A stretch of 6,922 nucleotides of DNA from an uncultured Victivallaceae bacterium (GTDB taxonomy: Bacteria > Verrucomicrobiota > Lentisphaeria > Victivallales > Victivallaceae): positions 1 to 6,922 of the forward strand of contig CAKUKT010000141.1 in the NCBI GenBank assembly GCA_934663655.1. The letters run 5' to 3'. The first letter of the stretch is position 1. Each line of letters starts with the position of its first letter. Below the pieces are notes generated by a model that saw only the letters and a program-made list of their open reading frames with translations, did not search any database and was not told where the DNA came from. The position numbers and the translations under genes were made by a program. This document shows positions 1 through 5,767 of the stretch, one piece after another.

Positions 1-1074
1 GCCCAACTCGTTGGCACGCCGGATGACGTCGGCATCACGCAGCGACCCCGCCGGCGCAATGATCGCGCTGATACCGGCGGCCGCGGCGACTTCCACGCCA
101 TCTTCGAACGGGAAAAAGCCATCACTCGACATCACCGCGCCCTTGAGAGTACCGGTTCCCTTGTATTTAGCCGAGAATTTCGCCACCGCCTGCTCGACCG
201 CCCCGACGCGGTCCTGTTCGCCGGTGCCGACCGAGAGCGTCTGAAGCCCACTTGCGATCACCACCCCGTTGGAACGCACCGACAAATTCACGTACCAGGC
301 GAAAATCAGATCCTCCAGCTGCCCGGGAGCCACCGGAGCCGTGGAAACCTGCGCTCCGCAGCGGCTGTTCTCGCCGTGGGCCCGTTTCAGGTCATCGACT
401 CCCCGCAGCGAAGTCGTGAGCGGAGCGGCAATGATCAGCGAACCATCGGCAAGCACCTTGAAGGTATTGAAACGTTCTCCAGCCTCGCCGGTGTAGCGCG
501 GCAGCAATGCCGGATCGCCGCACCGCAGCACCCGGATCGATTTGTTGAGCCGGAAATGTTCGCCGTCGTTGAGAATCGCCAGCGCCTCCGGCGAAACCGC
601 GGGAGCAACGACGCATTCCACGAATGTCGACATGATCTCCCGCGCGGTATCGGCATCGACCTCCCGGTTGAAGGCCACCGTACTCCCGAAAGCCGCCCGG
701 GAGTCGGCGTCACGCGCCTTGAGATAAACTTCACGCAGCGTTTCTCCCGGTAGTCCGGCGGCGGCGCCGGAGGGATTGACGTGCTTCATCACCGCACAGG
801 CGGGGGAGGAACAGAATTTGACGATGTTGAGCGCCCCGGAAATATCCTCCAGATTGGTCTGCGACAGACCGTTCTTGCCGTTTTTGAGCACTTCAAGATC
901 GCCGATGGGGCAGCATTCATCCGCCGGTTTGTAGTAGGCCGCCGGCTGGTGCGGGTTGGTACCGTAACGCAGATCGTCGACTTTGACGTAACGGCGACCG
1001 CCGATCTTTAATTCCGCGGGGAAATCCCCGGTATTGCGTGAAAGATAACTGGTTCTGGACAACTCACTGCTCAT
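1..1074 (-). CDS. purH: AICAR transformylase (purH-type, formyltransferase domain only), 3' end cut by window
   Basis: Transfers a formyl group from 10-formyl-THF to AICAR to give FAICAR, the penultimate step of de novo IMP synthesis, in the cytoplasm. The frame is open from ATG 1074 to base 1 (358 residues) and lacks probably only 10-20 C-terminal residues. Family motifs in order: LRYGTNPHQ (35-43), VMKHVNPSG (95-103) with the catalytic Lys97-His98 pair, AFGSTVAFNREVD (128-140), an RSNGVV segment in place of the usual KSNAIV, and near the end GAVMSSDGFFPFEDGVE followed by IIAPAGSLRDADVI. Usual bifunctional PurH starts with a roughly 190-residue MGS-like IMP cyclohydrolase domain; here it is absent. 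An in-frame stop at 1107-1105 shows that it is not encoded directly upstream. Start choice: ATG 1074 has a weak GGTG six bases upstream; ATG 1086 (four more residues) has none. Transcribed divergently from tmk. Confidence 0.94.
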   Translation of the reverse strand, partial: MSSELSRTSYLSRNTGDFPAELKIGGRRYVKVDDLRYGTNPHQPAAYYKPADECCPIGDLEVLKNGKNGLSQTNLEDISGALNIVKFCSSPACAVMKHVNPSGAAAGLPGETLREVYLKARDADSRAAFGSTVAFNREVDADTAREIMSTFVECVVAPAVSPEALAILNDGEHFRLNKSIRVLRCGDPALLPRYTGEAGERFNTFKVLADGSLIIAAPLTTSLRGVDDLKRAHGENSRCGAQVSTAPVAPGQLEDLIFAWYVNLSVRSNGVVIASGLQTLSVGTGEQDRVGAVEQAVAKFSAKYKGTGTLKGAVMSSDGFFPFEDGVEVAAAAGISAIIAPAGSLRDADVIRRANELG

Positions 1075-1123
1075 CGACGGCACCATAGTGTAAATTTGAT
1101 GAATTTATAAAAACGCTTAAATA

Positions 1124-1152
1124 AATATATCACCATTTGACCTCGAGGGCAA
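1124..1152 (-). promoter_or_regulatory. Putative sigma70 promoter of purH
   Basis: Read on the minus strand, TTGCCC (1152-1147) and TATATT (1129-1124) are separated by exactly 17 bases. The -10 matches the consensus at 5 of 6 positions and the -35 at 4 of 6. Transcription would start near 1117, leaving a leader of about 40 bases before ATG 1074. The -35 lies in the right half of the palindrome at 1133-1156 and mirrors the -35 of the opposing tmk promoter. Seen by eye only. Confidence 0.6.
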
Positions 1153-1156
1153 ATGG
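1133..1156. promoter_or_regulatory. 24-bp palindrome in the divergent purH/tmk promoter region, putative operator
   Basis: The left arm CCATTTG (1133-1139) and right arm CAAATGG (1150-1156) flank the perfect palindrome CCTCGAGG (1141-1148). Both share one centre at 1144.5, and the only mismatched pair is 1140/1149 (A and G). With no loop, it looks like a binding site for a dimeric DNA-binding protein rather than an RNA hairpin or terminator. It covers the -35 boxes of both promoters, so a bound repressor would block both genes. The sequence does not resemble the E. coli PurR operator (ACGCAAACGTTTGCGT type), and the cognate regulator is not in the window. Confidence 0.6.
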
Positions 1157-1165
1157 CATTATGTT
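1137..1165 (+). promoter_or_regulatory. Putative sigma70 promoter of the tmk-holB operon
   Basis: TTGACC (1137-1142, 5 of 6 to consensus) and TATGTT (1160-1165, 4 of 6) are separated by 17 bases. Transcription would start near 1172, giving a leader of about 40 bases before ATG 1211. The -35 and most of the spacer lie inside the palindrome at 1133-1156. No better promoter is visible between here and the end of the operon. Confidence 0.6.
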
Positions 1166-1194
1166 TAAAAGAGGTGAAAAAAATCGACATTGAT

Positions 1195-1201
1195 GGGGAG
1201 G
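1195..1201 (+). promoter_or_regulatory. Ribosome binding site that fixes the tmk start
   Basis: GGGGAGG ends 9 bases before ATG 1211, a strong and well-spaced Shine-Dalgarno. The in-frame alternatives TTG 1190 and ATG 1193 would have to use AGAGGTGA at 1169-1176, which is 13-16 bases away and sits at or across the predicted transcription start. ATG 1211 is therefore preferred. Confidence 0.7.
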
Positions 1202-1210
1202 CGCGGAAAT

Positions 1211-1870
1211 ATGCAGAGAAAAAGCGTTCATCCCGGCCGGGGGCTCTTCATAACCGTGGAAGGGCCGGAGGGTGCGGGCAAGAGTTCACAGCTCCGGCTG
1301 CTGGCTGAATATCTTGAAAGCCGCGGTCTGCCCTGCCGCTGTACCCGCGAACCCGGCGGCACCCCGCTGGCGGAAACCATCCGCGCCGTGGTAAAAAACC
1401 ACACCGGCGCCGAGGAAATGCGTCCGGAAACCGAACTGCTGCTGATCGAAGCGGCCCGGGTTCAACATGTTTACGGGGTGATCGCTCCGGCGCTGGCCGC
1501 CGGACAGACGGTGTTGTGCGATCGTTTCACCGATTCGACCTCCGCCTATCAGGGTGGCGGACGCGGAGTGCCGTTCGAGGCGGTGGAGGCGTTGAACAGT
1601 TTCGCGCGGGCCGGTTGCGTCCCGGATCTGACGCTGCTGCTCGACCTCGATCCCGCGGACGGTTTCAAACGTGCGTCGGACCGTCCGGAAACCCGCGGCA
1701 AATACGATCGTTTCGAAGCGGAAAAACTTGAATTTCACCGCCGGGTACGCGCCGCGTTTCTCGCCATCGCCCGGGCGGAACCGGAACGGGTCAGGATCGT
1801 CGACGCTTCCGGAACCATCCGGCAGGTGCAATCGGAAATCAGGAAAATTGTCGATGAGTTTATTGGCTGA
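1211..1870 (+). CDS. tmk: Thymidylate kinase
   Basis: Phosphorylates dTMP to dTDP with ATP, in the cytoplasm, on the route to dTTP. The 219-residue length is normal for the family. Motifs: P-loop GPEGAGKS (18-25), the dTMP-contacting TREPGGTP segment (45-52), CDRFTDSTSAYQG (103-115), the strand PDLTLLLDLDP (138-148), and a LID with several arginines, KRASDRPETRGKYDRFE (153-169). The P-loop has no arginine before GKS while the LID is arginine-rich, the arrangement of E. coli-type (type II) enzymes. First gene of a plus-strand operon; its last 17 bases overlap the start of holB, implying translational coupling. Upstream in-frame starts at 1190 and 1193 would add 6-7 residues but have poorer ribosome binding sites. 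Confidence 0.96.
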   Translation: MQRKSVHPGRGLFITVEGPEGAGKSSQLRLLAEYLESRGLPCRCTREPGGTPLAETIRAVVKNHTGAEEMRPETELLLIEAARVQHVYGVIAPALAAGQTVLCDRFTDSTSAYQGGGRGVPFEAVEALNSFARAGCVPDLTLLLDLDPADGFKRASDRPETRGKYDRFEAEKLEFHRRVRAAFLAIARAEPERVRIVDASGTIRQVQSEIRKIVDEFIG

Positions 1871-2909
1871 TTACCGCCGCCGCGCCCCCGAACTGCTGAA
1901 ATGCCTTGAAAATGCCCGCGCCGCCGGTCGTTTCGCCCATGCGTTTCTGGTCCACTCCTCGAGCGAACGCGAACGGCGGGAATTTTCCCTCGTGCTGGCC
2001 CAGATCGCCGGGTGTCCCCACGCGGTGAACGGGCGTCCGGACGGCAGTTGCGGTTATTGTTCGCGTCTGGAGTCCGGCACCTACCCGGAACTTCACACCC
2101 TCTCGCCGATGGGCAAGATGTACCAGATCAAGGTCGGCGAACGCGTGAACCCGGAACCGAACACCCTGCGCCGTCTGCTCGACGAACTCTCCCTCACCGG
2201 CGGCGCGGTGAACCGCCACAAAATCGCGTTGATCGCCGATGCCGACCGGATGAACGACGAAGCCCAGAACGCGCTGCTGAAAACCCTCGAGGAACCGCCC
2301 CCCGAAACCACCATTATTCTCGCTACCGCCAACCCGGCGACGCTGCTGCCGACCACGCGTTCGCGCTGTCAGCTGATCCCGCTGCCCGCCAGCCGCTGCG
2401 TTTACGATTTTTCCGGGGCGGACGAACTTTTCCGCCAGCTGGGGCAGCTCACGTTTCCCGCCGAACCATCCCTGGCCGCCGCCGAAATCGCGACCCGGAA
2501 AATTCTTGATATACTGAACCAGCTCGGCGACGCGGCGGCCGCCGCCGTCGCGCCGGAGTTTGACGCCCGGAGCGCCGCCGCCGCCCAGCTCGACGATCCG
2601 GCGCTGCTCAAGCGCATCGAAAGCCGGCGGCAGGACGCCGTCAGCGGCGCCCGCATGCGTGAACGGGCAACCTTCCTGTCGGCCATCGTCTGTTTTTGTT
2701 CGCAACTCTATCTGCTGGCCAACGGGGCCGCCCCGGAAAACCTCCCCAATCCGGAAATATTTTCCGGCCTCTCCCTGCCGCCGCAAATCTCCGTCGAACG
2801 CGGCACCACCGCGCTGCGCGAGGCCGAGGAACTCGAATACACTTTGAAATTCAACGTCAATGAAGAGCTCGCCATCCGTGCTTTCGCGGTCAATCTGATG
2901 CTCGGTTGA
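1854..2909 (+). CDS. holB: DNA polymerase III subunit delta' (clamp loader)
   Basis: Structural delta' subunit of the clamp loader that places the beta sliding clamp on primed DNA. 351 residues, close to the usual 320-340. The N-terminal AAA+ fold lacks a working P-loop (HSSSERERREF, 34-44), as is normal for delta'. The delta' core is clear: KIALIADADRMNDEAQNALLKTLEEPP (123-149) without interruption, then ILATANPATLLPTTRSRCQLIPLP with the SRC motif at 170-172. The zinc-binding loop is unusual: Cys54, Cys66 and Cys69 are present, but the fourth cysteine of CGxCxxC is Leu72. The C-terminal third is alanine-rich and poorly conserved, as expected. Start ATG 1854 lies inside the end of tmk and has AGGA (1841-1844) 9 bases upstream; an open frame reaching back to 1671 within tmk is only overlap. 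Confidence 0.9.
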   Translation: MSLLADYRRRAPELLKCLENARAAGRFAHAFLVHSSSERERREFSLVLAQIAGCPHAVNGRPDGSCGYCSRLESGTYPELHTLSPMGKMYQIKVGERVNPEPNTLRRLLDELSLTGGAVNRHKIALIADADRMNDEAQNALLKTLEEPPPETTIILATANPATLLPTTRSRCQLIPLPASRCVYDFSGADELFRQLGQLTFPAEPSLAAAEIATRKILDILNQLGDAAAAAVAPEFDARSAAAAQLDDPALLKRIESRRQDAVSGARMRERATFLSAIVCFCSQLYLLANGAAPENLPNPEIFSGLSLPPQISVERGTTALREAEELEYTLKFNVNEELAIRAFAVNLMLG

Positions 2910-2933
2910 CACCAGAAGATAAGGGTCTGCACC

Positions 2934-3749
2934 ATGATTATCGGCAACGCCGCCTGGGGACTGCGGGAAATCCCGCTCGAACGACAACTGGAAATCACTG
3001 CCGCGATGAAACTCCCCCTGCTCGAATTGTCCATCGCCAACTATCACCGCGACCGGCTCCAACTCGATTCCCGAAGCGCCGAAATCCGGGCGGTGTCGCG
3101 CCTCTTTGAATCTTTCGGCGTCTCCCCGGAGTGTGGCGCCACCGGCAATGATTTCACCGGCGACAACTGGAAGCAGCAGCTGGCAAATGTGAAACGCGTG
3201 ATCGAAATCGCCGCTGACGTCGGCATAAAAAAATTGCGGATTTTCGCGGGTTTCTCCTCCGACAGCGTCGTCATCGGGGAACGCCTCGACAATATGCTTT
3301 CGGCGCTTGCCGAGATCGCCAAATTCGCCGCCGGATATGGAGTTGTGCCCACCGTGGAAACCCACGGCGGCGTCACTGCCGTCGGAGACGCGGTGGTTCA
3401 TTACGCGAGCGCCTCCACCCGGATGGACATCCTCGAAAAAATCGTCGCCACCGGAGCGGCGCTCAATTACGATCCCGCCAATCTGGCGGCGGCCGGAAGC
3501 ATCGATCCCGCCGCCTTTTTCACGAAGTTCTCCGCTCATATCCGATCTGTTCACCTCAAGGATTTCCGCGCGGTGCCCGGTGGAGTGGTTCCCACCGCCT
3601 GCGGCGAGGGAATACTCGACTGGCCGCTCCTGCTCAAAACCCTGGAGAACTACGGTGGCCCTGCCCTGATCGAATATGAACTTACCGGAGATGTCGAGGA
3701 TGGCTTGAAACGCAGCCTGGAGTTTTTAAGGACGTTCGGTGTAAAATGA
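2934..3749 (+). CDS. Sugar phosphate isomerase/epimerase-like TIM-barrel protein
   Basis: A 271-residue protein of the xylose-isomerase-like / AP endonuclease family 2 superfamily, acting on an unknown substrate, probably a sugar, sugar acid or cyclitol. Repeating strand-helix units fit a (beta/alpha)8 barrel: LPLLELSIANYH (27-38), GIKKLRIFAGF (97-107), VVPTVETHGG (137-146), ALNYDPANL (176-184), IRSVHLKDF (203-211), ALIEYEL (244-250). By family pattern the divalent metal would be held by Glu142, Asp180, His207 and Glu247, all in the expected strand ends. No signal peptide, so cytoplasmic. It follows holB by 24 bases with a modest AAGGG (2921-2925) before the ATG, and its stop overlaps the next start in ATGA. 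Specific substrate cannot be read from sequence; hydroxypyruvate isomerase or inosose dehydratase-like roles are possible. Confidence 0.82.
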   Translation: MIIGNAAWGLREIPLERQLEITAAMKLPLLELSIANYHRDRLQLDSRSAEIRAVSRLFESFGVSPECGATGNDFTGDNWKQQLANVKRVIEIAADVGIKKLRIFAGFSSDSVVIGERLDNMLSALAEIAKFAAGYGVVPTVETHGGVTAVGDAVVHYASASTRMDILEKIVATGAALNYDPANLAAAGSIDPAAFFTKFSAHIRSVHLKDFRAVPGGVVPTACGEGILDWPLLLKTLENYGGPALIEYELTGDVEDGLKRSLEFLRTFGVK

Positions 3750-5677
3750 TGTTCCGAAAAGGCAAATCGGATGCTGCTGACCACGGAAAACCCTTCCGAC
3801 GGCGCCGCTGGCTGTTTCTGACGGCGGCGGCGCTGGTCGTCATTTCCGCCCTGACAATCATTTTCAACAACCTCAGTTCATCTCCGGAAATCAAAAAAAA
3901 TTTTCAACGCCTGTCTATCAAAGGGGAAGTTCTGGCGGAGACGGAAAAAATCCAGCTGGTAAAACTCAGCGATAATCCGGCGGCGGCGCACTTCGCCGAA
4001 CAACTCGCTGCAGAACTCAATACGGCAGGCTTTCCCACCATCATCGGCGGCGCCGGTTCTCCGGTTGAATGCGACACCGACCGGAGCCAGACCTTTCTGA
4101 TTGATTACTATCTGATGCCGGCGGATATTGAGGCAACCGGCGCCTGGCGGCTGGTGCCGCAGAGCCTTCGGCCCTCAATCGCCGCCGCGCTGAACTGGCT
4201 GCCGGCAACGCTGCGGGGAGGGAAAACCGTGATTGCCCCCATTCTCTCTCCGTTCACCGGCGCCCATACATTCAGTATCCAGCGGCTGTCGCTGCCGATA
4301 TCCATCAGTGCGACCGTCAATGGTCTGGCGCTGCCGCCTCAGATGCCGGGTACTTCCGGATATGCGGCGGTGAAAAATGTAAATTCAGTCCGGGCGGCGG
4401 AGATCGCGGCCCGGGAGAGCGCCGCCGAAATCATCCGCTGTCTCAGCAAAGGTGAACAGGACGTGATCGTCAAACTCCCGGAATTAACCCTCGGTGAAGT
4501 GGCGACTGAACTTCCGGATTTCTCGGAGCTGCGGGATTGCCGCCTGGAAATGATCGGAATCGGCAGCGAATACAACTCCCTGCGGATATACAGCTTTGAG
4601 CGCGGCGACAACAACTCCGATTTGAATGCCATTACCAGAGCTCTGGAGAGGATCGGATTCGTTCCTTCGCCCGAAGGTCACGGCATCGGATTCGACGGAC
4701 ACAGCGCCCACAGGTTCGTTGCCGCCGATCGCGCCCGCAGTTTCAGCGATGTGGTTCTGGTGGTCAACGGCTTGAGTCCAAACAAGTCGATCACCCGGAA
4801 TAACCTGCCTCCGGAAAGCCGGGGACGCATTGTCGTCTGCCACTTCCGGCACCCCAGCCGGAGAACCGGGCCGGATCAGGAAATGCTGAAAAAATTCCGC
4901 ACCGACGATCCGCTTGCTTTTCTGCTTTGCAGCGGAGCCAATACCATTCCTGCCGAAGATGTCGATGAACGTTTCCAACTGGTGGAACAATTTTTCGATG
5001 ACGAACGGCGTTCCTTTACCGCCGATGTTGCTGTGCTTAGATCTCTCAACTCTGTCAATCTGAATGAAGCCGAAATCGCCCGTTTCGACCGCGAACTTAT
5101 CCGGTTGATCGAGGAAACACTGAAACTTTCACCACATTCGAGTTTTGCTCGCCAGCTCAATGGTCTGGTCTCACTGATCAACTCCAGCAAGCGGCAGGAA
5201 CAGCTAAGAAAACTTCTTTTTGACCGTTGTGGAGAAGTGGTAAGCCGTCACGAACTCCCCACAGCCACCGGAACCGTCGGCCGGACATTTGAAATCCCGC
5301 TCCGGCCGGATCTGCCCGTCCGCATTTTAGACATTGAACTTGGCGACGAACGTTTCTCCATGCCGTTGCTCATCTTCGGCGAAATAGTGGATGAACCTGA
5401 TCCCGGCGCCCGGCTTATTTTTTCCGGGGGTAGCAACACCATGACGTCCGCCGCGCGACGCAACAACTGGAGACACGAAAGCAGCTGGAACTCTTTCACC
5501 TCCCGGCGCGGCAGACAGCAGCTGTTTCCGGTCTGTACCTCTTTCTCTGAAGTCAGCCACGGCCCCTCCCCCACGAGCGGCGTTACCGGCGGCATCGTCA
5601 ACCTCGTCGTGGAAATGGACGAAGCCAGATCTTGTCTGAGGCTGGAAGTGACTTTTTCTCCGCCGCCGCGCAGCTGA
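3746..5677 (+). CDS. Membrane-anchored protein of unknown function, 643 aa
   Basis: I do not recognise this protein. Residues 1-21 are polar and end in RRRR; residues 22-40 (WLFLTAAALVVISALTIIF) are one hydrophobic segment. This predicts a single N-terminal anchor or uncleaved signal with about 600 residues outside the cytoplasmic membrane. The outer part mixes alpha/beta-looking stretches such as FSDVVLVVNG and RGRIVVCHF, a charged helical region around residues 410-500, and a C-terminal beta-rich part (VRILDIELGDERF, ARLIFSGG, GGIVNLVVEMD). No catalytic motif, lipobox or LPXTG is evident, and cysteines are few. The frame is uninterrupted and codon use resembles its neighbours. ATG 3746 overlaps the previous stop (ATGA), with AAGGA at 3728-3732; a second ATG at 3749 is equally possible. 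Its operon position suggests co-expression with the TIM-barrel gene, but gives no function. Confidence 0.85.
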   Translation: MMFRKGKSDAADHGKPFRRRRWLFLTAAALVVISALTIIFNNLSSSPEIKKNFQRLSIKGEVLAETEKIQLVKLSDNPAAAHFAEQLAAELNTAGFPTIIGGAGSPVECDTDRSQTFLIDYYLMPADIEATGAWRLVPQSLRPSIAAALNWLPATLRGGKTVIAPILSPFTGAHTFSIQRLSLPISISATVNGLALPPQMPGTSGYAAVKNVNSVRAAEIAARESAAEIIRCLSKGEQDVIVKLPELTLGEVATELPDFSELRDCRLEMIGIGSEYNSLRIYSFERGDNNSDLNAITRALERIGFVPSPEGHGIGFDGHSAHRFVAADRARSFSDVVLVVNGLSPNKSITRNNLPPESRGRIVVCHFRHPSRRTGPDQEMLKKFRTDDPLAFLLCSGANTIPAEDVDERFQLVEQFFDDERRSFTADVAVLRSLNSVNLNEAEIARFDRELIRLIEETLKLSPHSSFARQLNGLVSLINSSKRQEQLRKLLFDRCGEVVSRHELPTATGTVGRTFEIPLRPDLPVRILDIELGDERFSMPLLIFGEIVDEPDPGARLIFSGGSNTMTSAARRNNWRHESSWNSFTSRRGRQQLFPVCTSFSEVSHGPSPTSGVTGGIVNLVVEMDEARSCLRLEVTFSPPPRS

Positions 5678-5692
5678 TGGGCGACGGAAGAT

Positions 5693-5721
5693 TTGCGCTC
5701 CGGGGTTTTTCATGCTATATT
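5693..5721 (+). promoter_or_regulatory. Putative extended -10 promoter of the rmlD-manC unit
   Basis: TTGCGC (5693-5698) and TATATT (5716-5721) are 17 bases apart, and TG at 5713-5714 one base before the hexamer makes an extended -10. Transcription would start around 5728, with a leader of about 40 bases to ATG 5768. The -10 is exactly centred between inverted arms CGGGGTT (5701-5707) and AACCCCG (5730-5736). This supports a transcription unit separate from the upstream operon. Confidence 0.6.
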
Positions 5722-5736
5722 CGTTACCGAACCCCG
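5701..5736. repeat. Inverted repeat flanking the rmlD -10 box
   Basis: Seven-base arms CGGGGTT (5701-5707) and AACCCCG (5730-5736) are separated by 22 bases and share the centre of the -10 hexamer, 5718.5. It could be an operator, or a hairpin in RNA reading through from upstream; only the right arm lies in RNA started at the predicted promoter. A 7-bp match can also occur by chance. Confidence 0.4.
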
Positions 5737-5752
5737 ACAATCCACCCCGAAC

Positions 5753-5757
5753 GGAGG
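5753..5757 (+). promoter_or_regulatory. Ribosome binding site that fixes the rmlD start
   Basis: GGAGG lies 10 bases before ATG 5768. The open frame extends back to an ATG at 5693, but that codon overlaps the promoter and the encoded extension lacks family similarity. The site is partly inside a possible small hairpin with stem ACGGA (5751-5755) and TCCGT (5762-5766). Confidence 0.7.
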
Positions 5758-5767
5758 AACTTCCGTC

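Noticed and set aside
1133..1156. Palindrome considered as a rho-independent terminator
   Set aside because: It has no loop at its centre, no T-run after it on either strand, and lies between divergent starts overlapping both promoters.
1169..1176. AGAGGTGA as the tmk ribosome binding site with start at 1190 or 1193
   Set aside because: It is 13-16 bases from those codons and at the predicted transcription start; GGGGAGG before ATG 1211 is better placed.
1286..1831. 181-codon minus-strand open frame opposite tmk
   Set aside because: Shadow of tmk, which has every family motif on the plus strand.
2906..2911. Perfect -35 hexamer TTGACA before the TIM-barrel gene
   Set aside because: No -10-like hexamer lies 16-18 bases downstream (that position falls on the start codon region), so it is probably a chance match at the end of holB.
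1860..3554. 564-codon open frame on the minus strand, opposite holB and the TIM-barrel gene
   Set aside because: Its translation is rich in Gly, Arg, Gln and His without family motifs, and the plus strand carries two clear conserved proteins. GC-rich codon bias keeps the antisense frame open.
5668..5710. Possible terminator after the unknown membrane protein: GCGCA/TGCGC stem followed by TTTTT
   Set aside because: The stem is 5 bp with a 21-base loop, and seven bases separate it from the T-run. Too weak to call.
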